A stretch of DNA of 64,000 nucleotides, from positions 222,396 through 286,395 of the forward strand of contig NZ_JACAPG010000023.1 of NCBI RefSeq assembly GCF_013385825.1, read 5' to 3'. Below are positions 52,925 to 61,100 of this stretch, one piece after another. Numbering within the stretch: position 1 is the stretch's first letter; every line of letters begins with the position of its first letter. The notes under the pieces were generated by a model. The model ran no database searches. It was given only the letters and a program-made list of their open reading frames with translations, and had not been told where the DNA came from. Source of the stretch: Pseudomonas reactans. GTDB lineage: Bacteria; Pseudomonadota; Gammaproteobacteria; Pseudomonadales; Pseudomonadaceae. The position numbers were made by a program, and so were the translations under genes.

Positions 52925-55881
52925 ACATCCTGATTCCGGGTTATGACATCGAAGGCGAGATCGGCGAAGGCGCCATGGCCAGCGTGTACCTGGCGACCCA
53001 GCGTTCCCTGGAGCGCAAGGTGGCGTTGAAGGTGATGGCGGCGGCATTGGCGGCTGACCCGAGCTTCTGCGAGCGCTTCCTGCGTGAGGGCAAGACCCTG
53101 GCGCGCTTGTCGCATCCGCACACGGTGACCATCCATGACATCGGCAATGTCGGTGAGCTGTATTACATGGCCATGGAATACCTGCCCAACGGCACGCTCA
53201 AGGAGCGCATCGCCGCCGGCATGACGCCGGAGCAGGGCGTGACGCTGATCCGCCAGATCGCCTCGGCGCTGGGCTATGCCCACGCCCAGGGCCTGGTGCA
53301 CCGCGATGTGAAACCGGCGAACATTCTGTTCCGCGCCGATGGTACGGCGGTGCTGTCCGACTTCGGTATCGCCAAGTCGCTGGATGATCGCACTCAGTTC
53401 ACCCAGGCCGGGTTTGCCGTGGGCACGCCGAGCTATATGAGCCCAGAACAGGCGCGGGGCCAAGAGATTGATGGTCGCGCCGACCTGTACGCGTTGGGTG
53501 TGGTGCTGTACGAGATTCTCGTCGGCAAGCTGCCGTACACCGGCACTGATGCACTCTCCACGGCGCTCGCGCACCTGACTGAACCGCTGCCCGAATTGCC
53601 GGTGCACCACGGTCGTTATCAGGAGGTGCTGCGCAAGCTGTTGGCCAAGGATCCGGCGGAGCGTTTCGCGGATGCGGCGGCGTTGTTGCGGGCGTTGGAT
53701 AACCTGCCGTCGGAATCGCCAGAGGCTACGTTGGTGCGGCCGTTGCCGATCCCGATGAGTTTTGATCTGGCTGGCATCACCCCGGAATCCATCGAGATCC
53801 CCACCGACAAACCCCAGCCGGTGCGCCAACCGGTGGTGCCGCCGTCCCAGCACAGCGAGCAGCGCCGTGGGCCGGTGTTGGCACTCGCCGCTGTTGCAGT
53901 GGCGGTTGCGTTGGCGATTGGTGGTGCCAGTTATTGGTGGTTGAGCGGCAGCGATGAACCTGTGGCCAAACCCCCGGCTGCGGTGGTTGTGCCGCCAGTG
54001 GCGCCGCCTGTGGCAGAAGTGGATGGCGGCCAGCGTCCGTTGCTGATGGCGGGCAAGAAAACCCTGTTCCAGCGCGTCCTCAGCAAACCCGGCGCCAAGC
54101 TTTCAACCGACGCCGGCAGTGCGCCGGGCAAGGCCTTGCCGGCGTTTTCCGTGCTCTACGTCTACCAGCGCAAGGACGTTGACGGCAGCCCGTGGCTGCG
54201 CGTCGGCGCCGCCACCGATGGCCGCAGTGATGGTTGGTTGCCTGCGTCCCAGGTCAGCGACTGGAAGCAGAGCCTGGTCTTGAAGTTCACCGAGCGTTCA
54301 GGCCGCGCGCCGGTGATGTTCCTGCGCCAATCCGCTGAAGTGGAAAAGTTGCTGGCTGACCCGGCCGCCGCCAAAGGCGCACTGGCCAAGGCGCAGAAAA
54401 ACAGTGAGGACAACAGCCAGATCCTGGCCCTGGAACCGACCGCCAGTGCAGTGCCGCAAAACCAGTTCTACCTGCTGCCGATCTTCGATTCCAAAGAGAG
54501 CTTCGACGAAAACGGCCAGCCGGTGCAGTTGCTCAATGTGGCCTCCATCGATCCCGGCAGCAGCGCGGCCGCCAAGCCCTCGACACCGGTGATCAAAGCC
54601 AACGCCGATGCCTTCCGCACGGCGGTTGTGCTGGTGGTCGATACCACCGTTTCCATGCAGCCCTATATCGACCAGATCCGCGACGTGGTGCACGAACTGC
54701 AAACCCGCATCGGCGAGCGTGGCGAGTTGGACAGCGTGAGCTTCGGCATGGTCGGCTTTCGCAGCAGCATCAAGAAAACCCCTGGCCTGGAATACGTCGC
54801 CAAGACCCTGATCACCCTCGATCAGGGCCGCGACCCGCAACGTTTCCTCGACATGGCGCGCCAGATCAAGGCGTCCACCGTGTCCAGCCATTCCTTCAAC
54901 GAAGATGCGTTCGCCGGAGTCATGCAGGCAGTGGATGGCATGGATTGGTCCGGCTATGGCGGACGCATCATCCTGCTGGTCACCGACGCCGGCGCGCTGC
55001 GCAAGAACGATCCGTTTGCCGCCACCCAGATGAACGAAGCCGAGGTACGCCAGGCCGCGCTGGGCAAACAGATCAAGATCTACGCCCTGCACCTGCGTAC
55101 CGACGCCGGCAAGAAAACCCATGCCGGTGCCGAGAGCCAGTACCGCATCCTTACCGCTGACGCCAACCCGCAGATCGGCGACCTCTACACGGCGGTGCCC
55201 GGTGGCGATGTGCGCAAACTCGGTGAACGTGTGGATGAGATCGGCACGGTGTTCGCCAACCTCGTACATCAAGTGCGCAGCAACACGCCACAGCCGGTGC
55301 CGTTGTTGAACAGCGCGCCGAGCCTTGCGGACAAATCCGCCGCCGTCGGTTACGCCATGCACATGGATTTCCTCGGGCGCAAAACCGCAAGCCAGGCGCC
55401 ACAATTGGTCAGCGCCTGGACCGCCGACCGCGACCTGACCAACCCGGCACTGCCGGCGTTCCAGGTGTGCGTGATGCTGACCAAGCTGCAGCTCAATGAC
55501 CTGCAGCAGTCGCTGAAACTGATCGTCGATGCAGCGCGCAAGACCCAGACTTCACCCAAGGACTTCTTCCAGGAAATCGCCAGCGCCTCGGCCTACATGA
55601 GCCGTGACCCGCAAGCCCTGCGCAAGGGCGGCAACCTGGCCGACGGCGGCATCCTCGGCGAATACTTGGAAGGCCTGCCGTACCGCAGCAAGTCGCTGAA
55701 TATGACCCAGGACCTGTGGTTGTCGTTGAGCGTGGCCGAGCAGGAAGACTTTATCGACGAGCTGGACTCGAAGATCCGCCTCTACGAAACCTTCCACAAT
55801 GACCTGGCCAACTGGGTCCGTTTCGGCGATGCCGAGCCGGGTGACGCGTTGTACCGCGTGCCGTTGTCGACGTTGCCGTGA
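52921..55881 (+). CDS. ppkA: T6SS serine/threonine kinase PpkA with vWA domain
   Basis: This is a 986-residue membrane kinase. Residues about 1-270 are the kinase: GEGAMASVYLA loop, VALKVM Lys, HRDVKPANILF catalytic loop, SDFGIAKS and GTPSYMSPEQARG. A TM helix lies near 320-342 (LALAAVAVAVALAIGGASYWW), an SH3-like segment about 390-450, and a periplasmic von Willebrand A domain from about 560 (VVLVVDTTVSMQPYIDQ, MIDAS DTTVS) to 780. It starts the threonine-phosphorylation cascade in response to TagQRST signals. It has the same layout as H1-T6SS PpkA. Confidence 0.96.
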   Translation: MNILIPGYDIEGEIGEGAMASVYLATQRSLERKVALKVMAAALAADPSFCERFLREGKTLARLSHPHTVTIHDIGNVGELYYMAMEYLPNGTLKERIAAGMTPEQGVTLIRQIASALGYAHAQGLVHRDVKPANILFRADGTAVLSDFGIAKSLDDRTQFTQAGFAVGTPSYMSPEQARGQEIDGRADLYALGVVLYEILVGKLPYTGTDALSTALAHLTEPLPELPVHHGRYQEVLRKLLAKDPAERFADAAALLRALDNLPSESPEATLVRPLPIPMSFDLAGITPESIEIPTDKPQPVRQPVVPPSQHSEQRRGPVLALAAVAVAVALAIGGASYWWLSGSDEPVAKPPAAVVVPPVAPPVAEVDGGQRPLLMAGKKTLFQRVLSKPGAKLSTDAGSAPGKALPAFSVLYVYQRKDVDGSPWLRVGAATDGRSDGWLPASQVSDWKQSLVLKFTERSGRAPVMFLRQSAEVEKLLADPAAAKGALAKAQKNSEDNSQILALEPTASAVPQNQFYLLPIFDSKESFDENGQPVQLLNVASIDPGSSAAAKPSTPVIKANADAFRTAVVLVVDTTVSMQPYIDQIRDVVHELQTRIGERGELDSVSFGMVGFRSSIKKTPGLEYVAKTLITLDQGRDPQRFLDMARQIKASTVSSHSFNEDAFAGVMQAVDGMDWSGYGGRIILLVTDAGALRKNDPFAATQMNEAEVRQAALGKQIKIYALHLRTDAGKKTHAGAESQYRILTADANPQIGDLYTAVPGGDVRKLGERVDEIGTVFANLVHQVRSNTPQPVPLLNSAPSLADKSAAVGYAMHMDFLGRKTASQAPQLVSAWTADRDLTNPALPAFQVCVMLTKLQLNDLQQSLKLIVDAARKTQTSPKDFFQEIASASAYMSRDPQALRKGGNLADGGILGEYLEGLPYRSKSLNMTQDLWLSLSVAEQEDFIDELDSKIRLYETFHNDLANWVRFGDAEPGDALYRVPLSTLP

Positions 55882-56585
55882 TGCTGAACCTGAACGCGGT
55901 GCACAAGAGCCGGGGCGTCGGCAGTCAGCGCTACAGCCTGGTAATTCCGGCGCTGACGCTGCGTGCGGGTGAGCAATTGGCGATTGTCGGGCCCAGCGGT
56001 TGTGGCAAAAGCACCTTGCTGGATTTGCTGGCGTTGGTATTGGCGCCGGATCAGGTCGGGCAGTTTGAATTTCATCAGCAGGACATTGACGGATTGTGGC
56101 GCGGTGATCAGCAATCCACGCTGGCTGCGCTGCGTAGCCAGCATCTGGGTTACGTGCTGCAAACCGGCGGCTTGCTGGGGTTTCTCGATGTGCGCGGCAA
56201 TATCGCCTTGTCACGGCAACTGTTGGGCTTGAAGGACGACGGCAGCGTGGCGCGCCTGGCCGAGCAGTTGGAGATCAGCGACCAGTTGGCCAAGAAACCG
56301 GCAGCGCTCTCGGTGGGTCAACGCCAGCGCGTCAGCTGTGCCCGCGCCTTGGCCCATGCACCGCAACTGGTGTTGGCGGATGAACCGACGGCGTCCCTCG
56401 ACCCCTTGAACGCCGAGCGCGTGATGCAGGCGCTGCTGGCCCAGGCGCGCGAACACCACGCCGCCTGTGTAATCGCCACCCATGACGAACCCCTGGCCCG
56501 CGCCAGTGGCTTGCAGGTGCGGCGTATCAGTTGCCGTCGCGACACCGACGGCGGCGTCACCGCGACCCTCGGGGAGGTGTGCTGA
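55881..56585 (+). CDS. tagT: TagT, ABC-type ATPase of the T6SS sensing module
   Basis: This 234-residue ABC ATPase has Walker A VGPSGCGKSTLLDLL (about 36-50), signature ALSVGQRQRVSCARAL (here SVGQ replaces SGGQ) and Walker B LVLADEPTASLDP. It is of the LolD/MacB type and forms an ABC complex with TagS in the inner membrane that relays envelope disturbance to PpkA. The ATG at 55881 is taken; the GTG one codon earlier overlaps the ppkA stop equally. Confidence 0.92.
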   Translation: MLNLNAVHKSRGVGSQRYSLVIPALTLRAGEQLAIVGPSGCGKSTLLDLLALVLAPDQVGQFEFHQQDIDGLWRGDQQSTLAALRSQHLGYVLQTGGLLGFLDVRGNIALSRQLLGLKDDGSVARLAEQLEISDQLAKKPAALSVGQRQRVSCARALAHAPQLVLADEPTASLDPLNAERVMQALLAQAREHHAACVIATHDEPLARASGLQVRRISCRRDTDGGVTATLGEVC

Positions 56586-57769
56586 TGCGCCTCGGTCTGG
56601 TGGCGTCGCTGGCCTGGCAGGACTATCGCAACGATGCCTGGCTGTCGGCCTGTTCGGTGCTGGCGCTGGTCGCCGTCATCGCACCGTTGCTGGTGTTATT
56701 CGGCCTGAAATTTGGACTGGTTAGCAGTTTGACCGAACGTTTGCAGACCGACCCCGCCACCCGTGAAATTATTCCGTTGGGCGGTGGTCGATTCAGCAGC
56801 GCTTTTATCGAGCAACTCGGCCAGCGCAGCGATGTGGCGTTTGCACTGCCGCGTACGCGACAGATTGCGGCGACGGCGCAGGTAGGCACCTTGGCCCTGG
56901 AAATGCTGCCGACCGCGTCGGGGGATCCCTTGCTGGCGGGTCTGCCGGTGCCCAAGGGCCTGGACCAGATCGTGCTGAGCCACACCGCTGCCGAGAAGCT
57001 GGCGGCACGGCCGGGGGATTGGCTGGAGACCCATTTTGCGCGGCAGGTGGCAGGGCGCTTTGAGGCCCAGCGCACGCGTTTGCAGGTGCTGGCGGTATTG
57101 CCGCTGGAAGCCTTCGCCCGTGACGGTTTGTTTGCCGATTTGAAATTGCTGGAAGCCGCAGAAGATTACCGTGATGGCCGCGCAGTACCGGCCTTGGGCT
57201 GGGAAGGTGAAGCGATCGGTGTGAGTGAACAACGCGTGTACCCGGCATTCCGCCTGTATGCGCGCAACCTCACCGACGTAGAACCGTTGCGGGTGTTTTT
57301 CGCCGGGCAGAACCTGCTGGTATCGACCCAGGCGCAGACCATCGCGCAGGTGCAGTCGTTGAGCCGCAACCTGTCGATCGTGTTCTGGGTGATCTGCGGG
57401 TTGGCGTTGGCGGGCGCGTTTGCGGCGATCTTTGCTGGGGCGTTGGCCGCGGTGGCGCGCAAGCGTCGGGAATTGTCGGTGTTGCGCCTGTTGGGGTTTT
57501 CCACCGGTGGGTTGTTGCTGTTTGTGGTGGTGCAGGCGCTGTACAGCGCTGGCTTCGCCGCCGTGCTCAGTGCCGGACTGTATGGCATGGCCGAGGCGGC
57601 GTTGAACAGGTTATTTGTGCAGGTGCCGGGCGAATACGCCAGCCACCTGTTGGCGCGTCATTACGGCCTGGCCCTGGTTGCAGTCATGGGCGTCAGCGCC
57701 GTGGCGGCGGCCTGTGGCGGTTGGCGAGTGGCGAGGATCCAGGCTTCTGAAGGAATCAGAGATGTATAA
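56585..57769 (+). CDS. tagS: TagS, FtsX-like permease of the T6SS sensing module
   Basis: This is a 394-residue inner-membrane protein with an N-terminal TM (CSVLALVAVIAPLLVLFGLK), a large periplasmic region, and three C-terminal TM helices (FWVICGLALAGAFAAIFAG, LLLFVVVQALYSAGFAAVL, LALVAVMGVSAVAAACGGW). This is the MacB/FtsX layout. It pairs with TagT. The start at 56585 overlaps the tagT stop by one base; the upstream open frame from 56531 is antiphase to tagT coding and not conserved. Confidence 0.92.
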   Translation: MRLGLVASLAWQDYRNDAWLSACSVLALVAVIAPLLVLFGLKFGLVSSLTERLQTDPATREIIPLGGGRFSSAFIEQLGQRSDVAFALPRTRQIAATAQVGTLALEMLPTASGDPLLAGLPVPKGLDQIVLSHTAAEKLAARPGDWLETHFARQVAGRFEAQRTRLQVLAVLPLEAFARDGLFADLKLLEAAEDYRDGRAVPALGWEGEAIGVSEQRVYPAFRLYARNLTDVEPLRVFFAGQNLLVSTQAQTIAQVQSLSRNLSIVFWVICGLALAGAFAAIFAGALAAVARKRRELSVLRLLGFSTGGLLLFVVVQALYSAGFAAVLSAGLYGMAEAALNRLFVQVPGEYASHLLARHYGLALVAVMGVSAVAAACGGWRVARIQASEGIRDV

Positions 57770-59471
57770 GTTACTGGGCGCCTGTGTGGCGCTGACCTTG
57801 GCCTCGATGGCCTGGGCCGATGAGGCGAGTGACAAACTCGACAACCCCAAACCGCTGGAGGGTGACGTCAGCCTGCCGCTGCCGTGCGAAGGCAACATGG
57901 TGTTCCGCTACGCCTACGTGCTGGCCCAAGGCACCCTGGATGACCGCGAGATCAGCCTCGGCTACCCCTTTGCCGACGGCGAGGCGGGCTATCAGCAGTC
58001 ATTCATTTCCGGCTACCGCCGTGACTTCATCAATGGCCAGTTCACCCTCAAGGACCTGCCCAAAGACTGGAACAAAGTCATCGCGCCCTTGATGCCGAAG
58101 ACCGACGCCAAGACTCCGCTCAAGCCCATGCTCTACTTCATCGGCAAGTACGAAGTGACGGCACGCCAGTACGCCCAGGTGATGTCTCAGGCGCAGTCCC
58201 TGGCCAGCGGCGAACCGGCGCCGGCGTGCGACGCGCCCACCGGCATGGCCGGGCGTTTGCCCAAGGTGAAGCTGTCGCGCTTTGAAGCCGAGCGTTTCTC
58301 GGCGGTGTACAGCGCCTGGCTGATGAAATACCACCGTGAGTTGCTGCCGGTCAGCGGGCGCGGCTCTTCGGCGGACGACGGCGGCTTGGGTTTTGTGCGC
58401 CTGCCCACCGAAGTGGAGTGGGAATTCGCCGCGCGCGGCGGTCATGCCGTCAGCCGCCAGGACCTGGAAGGGCGCCTGTTCCCGCGCCGTACTGAAGGCA
58501 GCGACAGCGACGGCCCGCTCGGCGATTACGCCGTGTTCAACCAGGTCGCCGGCGGCACCGGCCAGGCCGCGCGCCTTATGCCCATCGGCACCAAATTGCC
58601 CAACCCGATTGGTCTGTTCGACGTGATCGGCAACGCCGCAGAGATGGTCCAGGAATCCTTCCAGCTGGTGCACGCCGGGCGTCGCCAGGGCACCTATGGC
58701 GGTTTTGTGGTCAAGGGTGGCAACTACCTCGAAGGCGAGGGCACGCTGTTCACCGGCATGCGCCGCGAGTACCCGCTGTTCGCCGCTGACGGCACCGAGC
58801 AAAGCAACGAGACCACCGGATTCCGCGTGGCGATTGGCGCCTTGTCGGCGCCGCGCTCGCGCTACAAGGAGCTGTTCGCGCAGTGGCAGAAAGAAGGCCG
58901 CCTGGCTTCACTGACCGACGCCATCGACGACGCTCAGGACCCGACCAAGCGCCTGGACAGCATCATTGCCGCCAGTGCCGACCCCAAGCTGCAAGCCGAG
59001 CTGGGGCTGGTCAACGAAGAGCTCAAGCGCAACGTCTCGCTGATCGCCCAGCAACGCGAAGAGGCGGCGGGCAACCTGATCCAGTCGGCCGCGCTGGTGG
59101 CCGAAACCATCGCCAACTACAACATCCGCCTGGCCAACCTGCAGAAGAGCCGCCAACAGTCCCTGGACAACAAGGATCAGGCCAGCGCGCAGCTGTTCGA
59201 CATGGCGATTGCCAACGGCCGCAGCGCCCTCGATGGCGCCGTGGCGATCTATATCGACAACCTGGCCACTGGCACGCGTTACACCGATGCGGTGATCCAG
59301 GCGCAGTTTCAACGGATCAAGGAAGAGTTGGATCGCAAGCCGGTGCTCGGTAAGAGCCTGGTGACGCGCGCAACACTGTTCGTTCGCCATGTCGGCAACT
59401 ACCGCAAGCAACAGCGGGCCGACCCGGCAACGATCTTGAAGGAATTGCTCGCAGCGAGCGGTCAGCGATGA
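57762..59471 (+). CDS. tagR: TagR, periplasmic FGE-like activator of PpkA
   Basis: This is a 569-residue exported protein with signal peptide ending ASMAWADEA (about residue 19). A formylglycine-generating-enzyme-like (FGE-sulfatase) domain spans about 125-360, with FIGKYEVTARQYAQVM, RLPTEVEWEFAARGG and GLFDVIGNAAEMVQESFQL. A C-terminal coiled-coil half runs from 380 to 560. In P. aeruginosa TagR sits in the periplasm and is needed for PpkA activation. It overlaps tagS by 8 bases; GAAGGAA precedes the ATG. Confidence 0.94.
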   Translation: MYKLLGACVALTLASMAWADEASDKLDNPKPLEGDVSLPLPCEGNMVFRYAYVLAQGTLDDREISLGYPFADGEAGYQQSFISGYRRDFINGQFTLKDLPKDWNKVIAPLMPKTDAKTPLKPMLYFIGKYEVTARQYAQVMSQAQSLASGEPAPACDAPTGMAGRLPKVKLSRFEAERFSAVYSAWLMKYHRELLPVSGRGSSADDGGLGFVRLPTEVEWEFAARGGHAVSRQDLEGRLFPRRTEGSDSDGPLGDYAVFNQVAGGTGQAARLMPIGTKLPNPIGLFDVIGNAAEMVQESFQLVHAGRRQGTYGGFVVKGGNYLEGEGTLFTGMRREYPLFAADGTEQSNETTGFRVAIGALSAPRSRYKELFAQWQKEGRLASLTDAIDDAQDPTKRLDSIIAASADPKLQAELGLVNEELKRNVSLIAQQREEAAGNLIQSAALVAETIANYNIRLANLQKSRQQSLDNKDQASAQLFDMAIANGRSALDGAVAIYIDNLATGTRYTDAVIQAQFQRIKEELDRKPVLGKSLVTRATLFVRHVGNYRKQQRADPATILKELLAASGQR

Positions 59472-59555
59472 GCGCTGGCTGTATGGCGAGCTTGGAAGGG
59501 ACTCAGGCGGCGGTGGGCCGTGCTGGGCAAGTCAAACTTAAACGAGAACACACCT

Positions 59556-60485
59556 ATGCTTTTTTCCCGTAAGGCGGTTTCCAAGCGTCACTTGCTGCTG
59601 ATCGCGGCCGGTTTCAGCACTGTGTTGACCGGTTGTGCCACGTCGCCGGCCTCCAAGGTCGCGTCGAGCACCAAGGTCGAGTACTACCCGAACTGCTACG
59701 AGCCGGTGCAGCACCTGCGCGCGACCGATTCGGACATGACCAAGTCGGTGGTGACCGGCGCGGCCATCGGCGCCGCTGGCGGTGCACTGCTGGGCGCCCT
59801 GACCGGCGACTCCGACAAGCGCGGCCGTAACGCGGCCATCGGTGCTGCGGGCGGCGCATTGGCCGGCGGCGCGGCGGGTTACTACACCGAGCGTCAGAAG
59901 CAGATCAGCGATGACAACCAGCGCATTGCCTCCTACTCCACCGACTTCAACAAAAGCGCCTCCGACATCGACCGCAGCACCGCCTACGCCAAAGCGTCGC
60001 AACAGTGCTACCAGAGCGCGTTCACCAAGCTGGTGGCCGACCGCAAGGCCAAGACCGTCAACGACACCGAAGGCCGCAAGCGCCTGGCGGAAATCGTGGC
60101 GGGCCTGAAGGAATCCAATGACCTGATCGTCGCGGTCAACGGCAAAGCCAGCGAAGACCTGAACAACTACACCCAGGCCTACGAAAAAGACCTGCAGCAA
60201 GTGGGTGTGCAGCGTAACGACGTAGTGACCGTGGCCCAGGCAGACGTAGCCCCTGCGGTCGTCCCGGCCAAGAAGGGTGGCAAGACACCACCGAAAGTCG
60301 CGAAGAAGAAGGACCTGCCGGTTGTGCCGAAAGAAGCGGTAACCACTGAGAAGAGCATCCAGACCGTGCAGGCCAAGCAAGCTGAAAGCAAGCAGGTCGC
60401 CAGCGCCGGTAAGGCGCAGATCGAAGGCACCTGCCGCGATCCTAACCTGGCCGACTGGGCGCCAGTGCCTTGCCCGAACGTTTAA
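59556..60485 (+). CDS. tagQ: TagQ, outer-membrane lipoprotein with glycine zipper
   Basis: This 309-residue lipoprotein has signal peptide and lipobox LTGC with Cys27 (Ala at +2, outer-membrane sorting). Residues about 62-110 hold a Gly/Ala-rich zipper repeated around GAAIGAAGGALLGALTGD and NAAIGAAGGALAGGAAGYY. The remainder is polar and helical with a Lys-rich tail. In the H1 system TagQ anchors TagR to the outer membrane. The ATG at 59556 has only a weak ribosome-binding site; the open frame begins 12 codons earlier at a GTG. It is the last gene of the plus operon and is followed by a terminator. Confidence 0.92.
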   Translation: MLFSRKAVSKRHLLLIAAGFSTVLTGCATSPASKVASSTKVEYYPNCYEPVQHLRATDSDMTKSVVTGAAIGAAGGALLGALTGDSDKRGRNAAIGAAGGALAGGAAGYYTERQKQISDDNQRIASYSTDFNKSASDIDRSTAYAKASQQCYQSAFTKLVADRKAKTVNDTEGRKRLAEIVAGLKESNDLIVAVNGKASEDLNNYTQAYEKDLQQVGVQRNDVVTVAQADVAPAVVPAKKGGKTPPKVAKKKDLPVVPKEAVTTEKSIQTVQAKQAESKQVASAGKAQIEGTCRDPNLADWAPVPCPNV

Positions 60486-60508
60486 GCAACATGCTGCTAT
60501 AAGCGTCA

Positions 60509-60557
60509 AACGCCAGCCGATCTTCCGCTAATGCGCAAGATCGGTGGCGTTCTTTTT
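60509..60557 (+). terminator. Rho-independent terminator after tagQ
   Basis: AACGCCAGCCGATCTT pairs with AAGATCGGTGGCGTT (one bulge) and is followed by CTTTTTG. It starts 23 bases after the tagQ stop and closes the plus T6SS operon. Confidence 0.88.
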
Positions 60558-60608
60558 GCAAATCGTTAAACTGCTGCGGCCACTCAATAAATACACCGAG
60601 GCCGTGTC

Positions 60609-60983
60609 ATGAAATTTCGTCTTCTCCTGTGGGTGCTGGGCCTGATGATGGGCAAAGCCAGCCGCACCAATCCTGCCTTCCAGCAACAGTTGGGCGATAA
60701 AGACCTGGCGTTCCAGTTGCAGACCCTCGACGGCAACGTTGCCCGTCACTTCATCGTCAAAGACCAGCGCATCACCAGCCGCTCGGGTGCTCACCCGTCG
60801 CCGGCGTTCGCCATCGCCTTCAAAGATGCCGCCTACGGCTTCGCCACGATGCAGGCGAAGAACAAGCAACTGGCATTCATGACGGGAATTCAGGACAAAT
60901 CGATCCAGATCAAGGGCAACCCGGCGCTGGTGATCTGGTTCCAGGGGTTGACCAAGTATTTGAAGCCGAAGAAAAAGAAGTAA
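60609..60983 (+). CDS. Small SCP2-like (sterol carrier fold) protein
   Basis: This 124-residue protein resembles bacterial SCP2-domain proteins. LAFQLQTLDGNVARHFIVKD, then SPAFAIAFKDAAYGFATM and the late KGNPALVIWFQGLTKYLKP follow the SCP2 pattern of alternating strands and an amphipathic C-terminal helix, with a Lys-rich tail. The hydrophobic start (MKFRLLLWVLGLMMG) may be a membrane-tethering helix. These proteins bind lipids; a specific role is not known. It is downstream of the tagQ terminator and is probably the first gene of the core block to the right of the island. Confidence 0.75.
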   Translation: MKFRLLLWVLGLMMGKASRTNPAFQQQLGDKDLAFQLQTLDGNVARHFIVKDQRITSRSGAHPSPAFAIAFKDAAYGFATMQAKNKQLAFMTGIQDKSIQIKGNPALVIWFQGLTKYLKPKKKK

Positions 60984-60987
60984 CCAC

Positions 60988-61087
60988 TGTAGGAGCGAGC
61001 TTGCTCGCGAAGACCGTGAACGATGACGCGGGGTGTCTGGAGCCCCGCGGTGTTCTCAGGTTTTTCGCGAGCAAGCTCGCTCCTACA
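60988..61087. repeat. REP pair (GAGCGAGC type)
   Basis: TGTAGGAGCGAGCTTGCTCGCG and its inverted copy CGCGAGCAAGCTCGCTCCTACA frame a roughly 55-base spacer that itself contains a GGGGTGTCTGGAGCCCC hairpin. It lies between the convergent SCP2-like and HDOD genes. The type is the same as the doublet at 18.1 kb and differs from the GCCGGC type inside the T6SS operon. Confidence 0.88.
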
Positions 61088-61100
61088 GGGAGTGGGTGGC

